This document shows, in pieces, positions 43,803 to 54,486 of a DNA stretch of 59,986 nt. Origin of the DNA: Nemertoderma westbladi (taxonomy: Eukaryota > Xenacoelomorpha > Nemertodermatida > Nemertodermatidae). The notes below the pieces were generated by a model, which was given only the letters and a program-made list of their open reading frames with translations, ran no database searches and was not told the origin of the DNA. The DNA is taken from assembly GCA_032718475.1 (NCBI GenBank), contig JAUCBJ010006003.1, forward strand, positions 1 through 59,986, written 5' to 3'. Made by a program: the position numbers and the translations under genes. Each line of letters opens with the position of its first letter. Position 1 is the stretch's first letter.

Positions 43803-44357
43803 TGTGACGGGATCCAAGGAGGATCCCGGTTTATCCGCGGTTGTTCAAAGTACGCATCCCCGCCGTTTGTGTGGAAAGAGTTTGAGAGTTCTGGTGTTAT
43901 TGATTCTCTGATATGTATAATATAAACGTTAAATGGATATAGTATAAATGGTGTAATATATTGCAATTGAAGTATAGTATGTACAGGTAATGGTGGTAGG
44001 CGAGGACGGTCTTAGAAGTCTCCGCTCTACCCTAGCTAACCGACTGACACAAATGAGATAACTGAATAACTGATTACTGATACCTAATAATATATTGCAC
44101 GGTTTGGCCGTTGTTACAGTACCTAGCCGGTGCCTGCCCCCCCATTGGCTGATATCCCTGTTGGCGCCCTTTGGAGTGTTTCCCCTTCACTCCCGCTATT
44201 CTCTCTCTGTCAGGGGTATGGCCCCTGACCCCTATTGTGTGTTTCTCCTTCCCACTTTGTTGGGATGGCACGAGTGGTTGATTACCCAACCTCGTGGCCC
44301 CCAATATTGCTTAACGGCTTACTTTGTGGGGTGTTAGCGGAATTGGATAAGCTAACA
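43803..44357 (-). mobile_element. Element B 5' LTR
   Basis: 555 bp long, TG...CA, flanked on the right by CATCG (44358-44362), matching 30679-30683. The sequence just inside (minus strand GTCTTAGAAC...) does not show a standard primer-binding site. Confidence 0.94.
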
Positions 44358-44362
44358 CATCG

Positions 44363-47222
44363 TGTTGCTAGTTCCAAAGCGAGCGATCTGTCATTCGTAA
44401 ACTCAGTATGAAGCTGTTGGTAGATAGATCGTTCACCATATCTAGATGGATCGCTCTACAAGTCATACAGACAAAGATGACACACCATCGCTTGACTATA
44501 GTCCTAGCACGATATACTTCAATAGGGCCAAATAAATCCACACCGGTATTAGTAAAGGGTGGTTCATAGAAGCTTACTCGTTCCCTAGGTAATTCTGCCT
44601 CTCGCTGTGTTAAAGGCCTACTGAATGCTTTCCTACAGGGTATACAGTTCCTAAGAACTTGGTTCAGAGCTCTACGCGGTTTATGGAAATAATAGCGAGT
44701 TCGAATTTCGCTAAGAACTCGTTCTCTACCAGCATGGTAAAGCTTACTGTGAACATCTACAATCATCTTGATTTGTATTTCAAGATTTCTAATGAGTATG
44801 GAAAACTTAGTGTCAAAGGATAGTGGAGCATTAGTTAGTCTCCCTCCAACACGTATCAACCCATCTATCATTGTGCTAGAGAAACGATCCCTTAAGCGTA
44901 TCTGCAGATTTCTCAACAACAGGAAATTCTTATCGGAATCTTCATAGCATTGCAGGAGTCTCAGTATCTGCTTATTGGTTTCTTCATGCTCCTGGTAGCG
45001 GATCTTCTCCGTCAGAAACCTATCTGATACTTTGTATTGGGGAAGATCTTTAATAGCATGAACCTGTGCAGATGTCAGTGGAGCGATATCACTAGCGATC
45101 TTCGTCCTGGAGTAGTGATGATGGAAGCATCGCTTTAAATATACGACGGCCTTACAAAGCCAATTCCAGGAGCTATAGTGATGTATCACTCTCTGCAGGA
45201 GAGGTGAGAGTCCCTGCGAGACGTCTGGTGTTCCAGATTTCCAGTCTCTCTCTCTGATTTCCACAACAGACTTATTTGTGGCGGGGGAGTTTAGATTCAC
45301 AGCGTCGTCCCCGGAAATGTGTAGCACAGACAGATCTATCACGGGTTTAAATAACTTCGATTTACTCGTCCGGGTTTTAGGTTTGACTTTCTCCCCTCCC
45401 TTGGCTTGTATAATCTCAGCCGTGGTAAGATGAGGAGGCCATTCATCTTCTTCTTTACTTAGGAAGTCGGGTCCACCTAACCAGTCCGGAGTATCTATCA
45501 GTTCTTGAGGAGTTGCTCCTCTGGAGGCGATGTCGGCTGGATTAATCGTCCCAGGGCAATGTCTCCATTGATCTACACTAGTGCGACTAAGTATAATGGC
45601 TACTCTGTTGGTAATGAAGACGCTGAACTGACAGACTTCATTGGTTATATACTCCAAAACGAGTAAAGCATCAGTCCAATAGACAGTTTTCTCCAGTGGA
45701 TAGTCGATCTGTTCTGTGACATTCCGGCCGATGGCTGTAGCGTATAGAGCTGCCTTTAACTCTGCTCGAGGAACTCGTAGCTTGTTGTTTATCAAGGCCT
45801 TAGAGGTAACCAAGGCAACTTTAATTCCATCCGGAGTTTCAACCCTCAGGTAGGCTACTATACCTATTCCCATATCGCTGGCGTCTCCAAACACATGGAG
45901 TTGATAGGAATACGTGGGGAGAACGTGACCAAAATAGGAACGGGAAATCGTAAAGTTCTCGATGGATGGTAGAGAGTCTTCCCATTTCATCCACTTCTTT
46001 AGTAGTTCTCCCTTAAGTGGATCGTCCCACGAGTGGTTTTCAAGCCACATTTGTTGCACTAAGCTCCGAGCAACCAATATAACTGGGCTAATAAATCCCA
46101 ATGGATCGAAATAAGTGCTCAGGATACTTAGACAAATCCGTTTAGTTTGAACTGGATTATCTCGCTGTTTTAGCTGGAAAAACAGGATATCTCTCTCCGT
46201 GTCCCATTTCAAACCAAGCGTCTTGGTTTCTGGAAGATCGTCCTTGATTAGGTCCAGATCTTTAACTCCTCGGTCTTCTACCGGGATCGATTCCAGAAAC
46301 TCACGGGAGTTACTTGTGAATTTAGTTAGTCGAAATCCACCGCGTTTCAAGCACTCTACCGTTCCCTTGGCAACATCAATGGCTTCTTCCACCGATGGGA
46401 GGGACTTTAAATTATCGTCCATGTATATATCCCATTTGATGTTGTCGATAACCGCTTTAGAGAAGGCGTCTCGGTTGTCATCAGCAGTGGTGCGCACTAC
46501 TGAACAAGCGTTCGAGGGGCTCGAGATGATCCCGAAAGCCTGGATGGTCATCCAGTACTCCACCGGTTTTTGGTTGAGGTCTCCTTCAGGCCACCACAGA
46601 AATCGTAGGCTGTCTCGATCCCTATCCAGCGCCTTAACTTGTAAGAACATGCCCTCTATATCCGAGGCGAAGGCGATCGAATATTGCCGTAATCTTAAGA
46701 GTATTCCCAACAAGGATTGGAGTAAGTTGGGTCCCGGCAACAACTCAGAGTTAAGGGATTGGCCCATGTAAAGGGCGGAGCCGTCAAATACTACCCGGAC
46801 TTTGTTGGGTTTACTGGGTTTGGGAACGTAATGATGTGTTAGATAATACGTTCTCTCAGTTATGGGTGTTTCTTCCGGTACTCGCTCCGCGTATCCCTTA
46901 TCGATGAATTTCTTCAGCTGGGTCTTATACATCTCTTTAGCTGAAGCATTTTCCGTAAGGTGTCGATGTAGTTGCACGATTCTCTTCTCCACCAAGGGTC
47001 GGTTATTTATAAAGTTGGGTTCTCGCCGTCGGAATGGCAGACCAATCTCATACCTACCTTGATCTTTAAGAAAACTTGTAGTCGTTTCCTGGATCTGCTT
47101 GGCTCTTTCCTCCTCGACCGATAGTGCTTTGTCGTAGGAATTAGGCTCTACAGCTTCTTGAGTAAAGAATCGTACGGCGTGTTCGTCGCAAATCTTAGCG
47201 TTGTGTCAATCTATCACCTCAT
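44363..47222 (-). pseudogene. A1 pol, RT to integrase N-terminal half
   Basis: A long open frame (875 codons from ATG 46995, readable upstream to a TGA near 47206). RT: SDIEGMF (Asp 112) and IYMDD (191-194). RNase H/peptidase A17-like region: YFDPLGF, then GDAS (Asp 371), ELKAAL (Glu 412) and WTDALL (Asp 442). Then VDQWRHCPGTINPADIASRG. The integrase zinc domain has HSKLYHAG and CIPCRKA, and the first core Asp is in TGVDLFGP. At 44362 it is cut by element B (CATCG duplication) after FILSLR; the second half is at 29860-30678. This is the only family-A copy here that keeps RT, and apart from the insertion and the N-terminal stop it looks intact. Confidence 0.92.
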
Positions 47223-49621
47223 TTAGCTCGTCATTGTAGTCGAGTTGTCCGCCATGATGGATGAGATGGCAAAGGTGCACTTGGTTTCTCCAAGCTTCAC
47301 TTTCAGTGAGGAGGTCGATTGTATTTTCCTCGTCAAATAATTGGGTAATATCGTCGTTGTCTGAGGAGTATGGTGTTCCCTCAGGTGTGATCTCTCCCTC
47401 ACTGATTTCTTCTTGACACCTTGCGCGTGAAATACTTCAGACCTAACAGGTTGACACATTGTTACAGGGGGTGGTGGTATACCCCTTTGTATATTTACTA
47501 ATTTATCGCGTTCTAACGCGATACTCTGCTGCACTTCTTGCAGTTCTAACCTACCCTCTCTTACTGTTCCCTTTAACTGCTGCACAGTCCCTTCCATTTC
47601 TCAGACGTGCTGGGAGGAACGTAATCGATTTTCCTCCAATTATCCGAGCAGGAGATCCATCCCCCGCCGTCGCTCATCCACCCACTCTACCACCGAAGCG
47701 GGAGCCGCCAACATAGTAGCGGGTAGACGAGGGACGACGGGCGACAAATCATTGATGTCTCGCTCGGCGTCCAGGACTGGGACAGATTCAGGGGCTATTC
47801 TACTGGACACAGGTAGTTTAGTACTGTGCAAAGGGAATTTAGAGTTAGGTTCTGGAAGTACAGGGGTCTCTATTACAGAGGGGGTGGCTTCGAGAACAGG
47901 CCTAATTATTTCATGCTCATCTACTATAGTAGGGAGTCTTTCTACTCTAATAATTTGTTCTGTGTGCTCTGTACTACCTAAGTCTACACTAGCTAGTTGC
48001 CTTCTCACAGATGGGGGCAAATTAGGCAATTTCTGATGGTGGGGCGTTCTTCTACGACTGTTGGAACGAGATCTATTTCCTCCGCCTTTAGGATCTGTGG
48101 TATTGCCTTCATCAGATGATGTAAATCCCTGTCTCTTGGGAGTAGATCGACTTATCATCTGCACATCTGACTAGCTGTTATCTGTTTATTTAAGTAATCT
48201 TGCTTCTCTTGAAGATTTTCCAACTCTAGTTGGGCTGTCTCTTCAGATGCCCTCCGTTCCGCTTCTGCTACTGCCTCTGCCGCTTTTCTTTCCGCTTCTG
48301 CCGCTTTTCTTTCCGCTTCTGCCGCTGCAGCTGCCGCTTTTCTTTCCGCTTCTGCCGATGCAACTGCCGCTTTTCTTTCAACTTCTGCCGCCGCCGCTGC
48401 CGCTTTTCTTTCAGTTTCTGCCGCCGCTGATGCCGCTGCCTTTCTGTCTTCTATCTGCCTTTTCTTTAGCTGCTCTTCTTGGACCCTAACGATGCGGATT
48501 CTTTCATCAAATTTAGCTTGATCCGCTGCTAACCTTTCCGCATCTAACGAGTCTAGCACAAATTTGGCTCCCTCACTATTAGGGTGAAGTCCAGCTAGCC
48601 ATCTCCTTAACTCTTTGTCACCTATAAATCGTTGATAGTCCGACAGATAGATGTCAATGGCCTCCTTCTTCTGAGGTTTCTCTGATGTCGCTTCGCTTTC
48701 CACCTGAGAAAAGGTAGCGTGTGTTGATTCTCCGTGGGTCGTGCGCTCAGTTAGCTGAATTTTCCATTGGGTCGTTCCTTGGACTTTAAGACTCACCCGT
48801 TGGAACCAAGTCTTTATGGCAACTTGCAACGACGTGTCTTGGCTTCTCTTCGAGGCTTCCTCAAAGGCCGAAAGGATTAGTCTGATCCTTAATATTCGTT
48901 CTCGAACTTGATAAAGCAGCTCTCCCTGCTCTTGAGGTCCTTGGGGTTGTTGAAACAGTTGTTCCTCTAATCGCTCCAAAGAGCTGAAGAATCCCTGTAC
49001 ATATCCTGCTGCCGACCTCTTCCACACAGCTGGATCTCTAGTGTCCTTTACCACTCCCATCCTGTATAAGTCCTCCCAGGCAGCTTCAGATAAGTTAAAC
49101 GGGAGTCCGGGTCCGGGGAAGTTCCATTGCGTCTCGACAATAGACTTCAGTTCCTCCATTGTGTATCCCGCATAACTGTCCTTGGTCGATCGCTTACTTC
49201 TCGCCCAATCGATTTGATATTCCTCCACTGCAATCAATACCCTAGTGAGTACAGCTTCAGGAAGAATGAGAAGTGGATCCGAATAAACCGCTTCTGCCAT
49301 CTTTGCTCTGCGCTCGGGTGTCAACTCTACCGTATCTGAACTACTGGAGCTATCGGGCCGCTGAGAAATAAGTTCTCGGTTCGGGTGTTGCTGCTGTTTA
49401 ACAGCTGCCTCATGGTCCCGCTTGACTTGAGCCCGAGTGCCTATGATAGACCTACGGCGGTGCTCTACTAGCCTAGGGTCTGATACGACTACTGAAGGGA
49501 TGACCTTTCTTACAGTAGGAGGGGACTTGGACTTCGGTCTCAGATGTTCTGCACTCCTGTCTGAGTCGCAGACTGTTCTTTCTAGGAGACTATCTAACAG
49601 AGTTTGCTTTGTGTCAGCCAT
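47223..49621 (-). pseudogene. A1 gag with internal deletion
   Basis: The start is ATG 49621 (MADTKQTLLD). The 488-codon first frame includes an N-terminal region unlike other families (about residues 100-340) and an Ala/Glu/Lys coiled coil made of AERKAAAAAAE-type repeats (about 400-470). A 2-bp insertion near 48165 shifts the frame to 47640-48164. Two nonsense changes follow (near 47639 and 47598), then 47223-47597. After FHAQGV the sequence jumps, out of frame, to the EEISEGE region that follows the protease in A2. The capsid, zinc-knuckle and protease parts are therefore missing. Confidence 0.87.
48230..48440. repeat. Coiled-coil-coding repeats in A1 gag
   Basis: Imperfect units of 18-45 bp, read on + as CTTTTCTTTCCGCTTCTGCC, encode AERKAA(AA)AE heptad-like repeats on the minus strand. 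A3 lacks this array because of its gag deletion. Confidence 0.85.
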
Positions 49622-51514
49622 GTTTGATTGTACAGTTGAATGCCTACTACTATAACGACAGTTAAAGTAAGTCTAGTAATTCAGTATCAACTGCAAGCCT
49701 AGTGATCAATTACCGATACCGTTACTCAATGTAACGCGATATATTTAATATATTAGAATACCGGTATACACTTATAGTATATATAAGTATTATTACAGAC
49801 TAGGATTTGTCACAGAATACCGGTATATAATTTCAGCATAAATTTATATAAATATATATAATAGGCCTACCGTAAATACCGGTATACAGCATACACTTAT
49901 AGTATATATAAGTATGATTATAGACGAGGATTAATTACAGAATACCGGTATATAATTTCAGCTTAAATTTATAGAAATAAATATAATAAGCCTATTGTAA
50001 ATACCGGTATGTCAATTATTTTATAATGACTGAATTTCTGAATTTTAGGGTTACTTTCCTTTACTTTATTGCTGTTATTAAGCAGTAGCTCAACTGATAC
50101 TAAGACCCAATTGATGTATAACAGGCCTACTATTTTATAAATCGGTTTGAGTTGATTTATAATATGTTCATATATACCCGTATAATGGGTTTTTGTCAAT
50201 GTTTGAAATAAATGTTATTATTTCTGGTAAGGAGACACTACACAGAAGCTGAACGCTCTCAGTGGAGTGCTACTTGTTGGACACTAAAACAAATAATTAT
50301 ACTTGACTAAGTTACTTATTACTACAAATTACATACAATTACTGTGTGAGATTACAATCTCTAAATAAACACCAAAATTACACATACAAATTTCAGGGTA
50401 ATTTTACAGGAAATCTACAAACCAGCCTAACAAGGGGCTAGAATTTCTGGTTCTTACAAACGGACAGGAAACTACGGTATTTGAAAATAATTAAGCAGTA
50501 GTAAATAAATTGCGTTGTCCAGATAAGAAAATACCACCGTCTGACGACTTATAGCCTTTAGCTCTACAGCTCTATAAGTACTACGTTATGTATCTGGAGT
50601 GTCCTTACCTAGAAGTTAATTACCGCAGTCAACCAGAGCTAACGTGCCTATTAACCACTTTACAACACAAATATACTGCCTACACACTAATTACCTTCGG
50701 AAAGTACTGTACACTAAACCCTAAATTAGGTACAAGTACTTATACAACAAATAACCAACAGTTAAATATACTTGTACAGCTAAAAGAACCACGGTATCTG
50801 CTGGAGTGACTAGAGCATAAAATCACCAGTCTTTACCTACGCCAAGCAGCCCTGATGTAGTACCTGGGTTAATTTAACTATAACGGTATGTATAACAAGC
50901 ACAATTACTGTAGGAATAAACCGTAGGTTGCGAATACTCGCATAGACTCTGAATAATAAATATTACACTACCCGTGCAGACTATACAAACAAAATACAGA
51001 CCAAACGCTGGCAGACTACTATCAAGCCTAAATAAACTACAGTATATGCAGACTCCGAAATGGTTAGTTAGTATGCGTTCTAACCTAGTAGTACAACTTA
51101 TTCTTTCGGGGGGATTTACCTTACAGCACTGGATGCCCCCACCTTCCTAACTAGTACTTTATCGGACATACACTCTACACACACTGCAATCTCTTCAGAC
51201 CCAACAACAGTCAGACAACAATCCAGCCTACAAATTATTTATACAATCTGAGCAGGCTTATACGCCTTCTGCTCAATATTACTTACAGATAAATAAAACT
51301 GACAGAAATAAGTAAAATCCCAATAAAAAACCAGGGCTGCAGTCCCTGATTAAATATCAAGACCTACCGGTATATAATTCTCAAAATCGAATAATACTGT
51401 TGTACCTGTAAGTACCGGTTCGGGCAGTTGGGCAGTTAGGCCTACAGCTTACCGTTCGACCGGTACCTTCGACTTTATTGCCTACGGTGCAATAAAGAAT
51501 CTGAAATCTATTAT
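49622..51514 (-). other. A1 5' leader
   Basis: This 1.9-kb noncoding leader is homologous to 14215-16183. The ACCGGTAT repeats lie at about 49740-50010. No conserved frame: the ORFs at 50588-50809 and 15641-15913 are not kept between the two copies. Confidence 0.75.
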
Positions 51515-52770
51515 TGTTCGCGCTTTCAGACCTTTAGCAGTTTAACCTGCCAATTTTAGGTGTCCTCTTGTTTATAAATCGACTTTAGCCTATAACAATT
51601 ATTTAATGCACATGAAGTAACATTAGCCGACGCCAGTCTATGCGCGATCATTCACCCACAGTTAAGGGAGACTGGGTTCGGGTGCTTTGAAGTTATTGCG
51701 TTGCAGACCTACTGTATTATTCGATTGATTGTTACTATATAATCTCTGACAATATTATTATTCACTTTCGGGGAAATATTAACAGTTCCTTTAGGACGTG
51801 GCGCAATGACTTATACTAAACACAACGGGATGGCTACTGATTTTCGTAAATAGCGCATTCTTTAGGACATGCTTTATTATCTGTCACACTGCTGCATACG
51901 ACTTCACGCTGCTGCACACTGATCTGCCGACCGTCACTGAATTTGACCATATATAAGGAGGATAGCAACTGACACATGTAGGGATTATGAAATAGCATTT
52001 AATTCACACTAAAACCACTATAATGTAAGTCGCAATTGCTACCGGTAACCGGTCTCTCTTACCTTCAGTAATCAAGAAGATTGGGGGTTTTATGATTATT
52101 TATCGGTATTCTCCAAATATAACAACATATCCATCAACATATAACAATTAATAACAGACAGTAAACAGCAGTAAAATAATGCGGTGAATAGGATTGAGTG
52201 AGTGCAGTTTGCAGTTTGCACAGTTTGGAGTTGTTTCATCAGATGTTATGGTTTGTTGCACAGTTGCACAGTGCAGTCGTAATGCATTGATTGCCAGTTG
52301 ACAGGATGTCGGTAGGTGCCGAGTTAGTAGATGCAGCCAGGTGCAGATAATAGATTTACGTTCTTATAATCAACGCCGTCTAATGTTGGCCAAAGTCTGA
52401 AACCTCTACAGAACCACAGAAAAATAATTTCCAAGCCGATGTTCTGAGGCTCAGAAAAGGTAAACAAAAACCGTTATGCATTGCGCGGTTTTCCGTAGGC
52501 CTCTGTACAAGATAAAATGAAAATCTTTCTGATTGGCCGAGCCTGAACAAAGAGAGGCTCCACGTGTACAGTAAATCAGCTGACAGATTTCGTCATCGGA
52601 GTTCCAGTCTTTTAGAGTATTAGGCGTATTGCGGCAGAAAATGGCTTGTTATGTCCGCTAAAACACCTACAGGGTACATTGCGGAGAAAATGGCTTGTTA
52701 TGTCCGCTAAAACAACTACACAGTTCATTGCGGAGAAAAATGACTTGTTATATCCGCAAAAGCTTTTACA
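51515..52770 (-). mobile_element. A1 5' LTR
   Basis: 1256 bp long, TGTTCGCGC...GCTTTTACA on +, followed by AGACA (52771-52775). The U3 tandem units (ATGGCTTGTTATGTCCGC) lie at about 52635-52765. Together with 24156-25511 it frames A1: 28.6 kb including element B, about 14.9 kb without it. Confidence 0.93.
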
Positions 52771-52775
52771 AGACA

Positions 52776-52975
52776 TGCTGTATGAATCAATACTAGAAAT
52801 TATTATTAGAATAACCATGATACACTTTTAACTATTCCCTATAATTTTCTATTCTATAAAATATATTAATATAACCTCTGTATTCGACAGCCATATTATA
52901 TAATTCGTATTCATCAATTTTATATTTTAAAACTATTTATTTCTTGATAGGCAACTTTATTTTAATTAATAATCT
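52776..52975. other. AT-rich intergenic sequence right of A1
   Basis: This is unique-looking, strongly AT-rich sequence outside the retroelement block. No gene or repeat is seen. Confidence 0.6.
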
Positions 52976-53262
52976 TTAGTGTAATTAAAAACATGCGATT
53001 CACATGGGAATTAACGCATGATATTCTCATGGTGTAAAACATGCGTAAAATAAGCGTTAAATGAGGTGTGATTCGCATGCGATTTTCATGCACGGAATCA
53101 CACGCGTAAAATAAGTTGTGAATCGCATGCGTGGAATCGCTTCCTTATTTTACATGTGAATCATATGCGAATCACAAGAGTTTATCGCTATTTATTGAGC
53201 CGCAATAAAAACGCATGACGTTTTAAAATCACTTGCGATACGCATGCGCATTTTTCACTGGG
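52976..53262. mobile_element. Possible MITE rich in GCATGCG palindromes
   Basis: About 290 bp are packed with GATTCGCATGCGA-type motifs in both orientations. Its right end (reverse complement CCCAGTGAAAAATGCGCATGCG) resembles the left end (AGTGTAATTAAAAACATGCGATTC) only loosely, so the terminal inverted repeats are imperfect and the target duplication is unclear. Two noncoding halves can fold on each other. Confidence 0.45.
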
Positions 53263-53776
53263 AAGTACCTAACTGATCTAGACTTTCTAGACTTTAATCG
53301 GAAACTTAAGGTCCGATTATCTAGAGCAGCAGTAGTTCCAGTACTCCTCTATGGGAGTCCATGCTGGGCTCTAACTGCTGAGGACACCAAATCTCTGGAT
53401 GGCACATTCACAAGAATGCTACGCCGGGTTCATTGTGTCAAGTACAATGCACACATCTCCAACCAGACACTATATAACATTGGAGGTGTCTCATTGGTTC
53501 CCCCAAGCTTGACACTATAACAAAATCGCCTCCGCATTACTTGACATTGCTTTCGCCGTGAGGACCAGCTAGTGCATAATCTTGTACTTTGGCAGCCTCA
53601 TGGAGGCGTAGTCGGCGTAGCGTTTATCCAAGTAACATAAAGGACCCCCTTGGTAATAAGCTGCAAAGCTTTAGGGGTAATCCTATATGTTATGTTGAAC
53701 AATACCTTTATACCAGTACATTGTTTGGTGTATTTGTTATTGTTTTTACATAATGTATAAATAAATCTATCTATCG
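53263..53776 (+). pseudogene. LINE reverse transcriptase C-terminal tail
   Basis: The frame 53263-53520 encodes a segment typical of the end of non-LTR reverse transcriptases: LSRAAVVPVLLYGSPCWALT followed by SLDGTFTRMLRRVH. After a stop at 53518-53520 further residues of the same tail are recognisable (HCFRREDQLV, LVLWQPHGG) with more stops. The 3' end closes with AATAAATCTATCTATCG, a simple-repeat tail as seen in several LINE clades. It is 5' truncated and dead. Confidence 0.75.
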
Positions 53777-54049
53777 TTTACACCCCTTAATGTAGTATAT
53801 GATGCAGTATAAATTATTTCTAAGCTTTTTACCTACAATTATACTGTTCTATGTTCTATAGTGATACCGGTGATTGATACAGTAGCCTAGGAGAACAGCA
53901 GCGGAGATACCGGTAGCAGGGAACCTAAAATCATAAATTTCATGCGACATAAAATGTCCAAATCAGCGGACATAAGAAGTGATTTTAACGGACAAAAAAA
54001 TTATTGTGTAAATAAACACAACAAAACCCAGTGCAGTATAGCAACATCA
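53777..54049. other. Intergenic sequence
   Basis: AT-rich; no gene or repeat recognised. The 65-codon frame at 53942-54139 runs into the adjacent MITE candidate and has no features. Confidence 0.55.
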
Positions 54050-54305
54050 GTAGGCCTAGGGGTTATCGATCATATGCGTACCTCTGGCAAAATAAGCAGG
54101 TTACAGTGGTGGTGTTTTCTAACCAAAACAATAAACTAATCTCCATTACTTAATTAACGGAAAGGAGCAGGTTACAGTGGTGGGCTTTTCTAACCAAAAC
54201 AATAAACAATATCTCAATAACATAGGGTATTTCATACTTATAGTCTTTTTGCAATACGAAAATACCAGAGGTACGCATATGAACTATAACTGGCCTAGGC
54301 CCTAC
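54050..54305. mobile_element. MITE candidate upstream of TSR1
   Basis: This 256-bp unit has ~40-bp terminal inverted repeats: GTAGGCCTAGG...CATATGCGTACCTCTGG at the left (17-bp perfect core 54071-54087) and the reverse complement at the right (54265-54281, ending CCTAGGCCCTAC). Between them a ~50-bp direct repeat occurs twice (GCAGGTTACAGTGGTG, about 54097 and 54166). It has no coding capacity, and the superfamily is unclear because no clean target duplication is seen. Confidence 0.6.
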
Positions 54306-54486
54306 TGCAGCATGCCTAGATCCGACTACAGACTAACCGGACCGGTAACCGGTACTTACATCATACATAATTACATACCTGCATACATACATACATAGCC
54401 AATCGATCTGTCTGTCTGCAAGTCTGTCTGCAACTTGCTGCCTTGTTCATCAGTCAGTCAGTCAGTCAGTAAGTGGAACCGACGCA
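54306..54486 (+). promoter_or_regulatory. TSR1 5' flank with simple repeats
   Basis: 180 bp between the MITE candidate and the start codon, with ATACATAC, CTGTCTGCAAGTCTGTCTGC and (CAGT)5 short repeats (about 54370-54472). No TATA box is obvious. It presumably contains the 5' untranslated region and core promoter. Confidence 0.45.

Larger units (their letters stand above)
30684..44357 (-). mobile_element. Element B, complete 13.7-kb BEL/Pao retrotransposon
   Basis: The element is bounded by two 555-bp LTRs and a 5-bp target duplication CATCG (30679-30683 and 44358-44362). It is inserted in the integrase core of A1. Minus-strand order: 5' LTR, gag (43755-39511), pol (39550-35336), a ~0.9-kb spacer with a minisatellite, an accessory ORF (34430-31946), a 3' untranslated part, a hairpin and polypurine tract, and the 3' LTR. 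LTRs differ at about eight positions (1.4%). Coding parts are visibly more GC-rich than family A. Several stops and frameshifts make this copy inactive. Confidence 0.94.
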
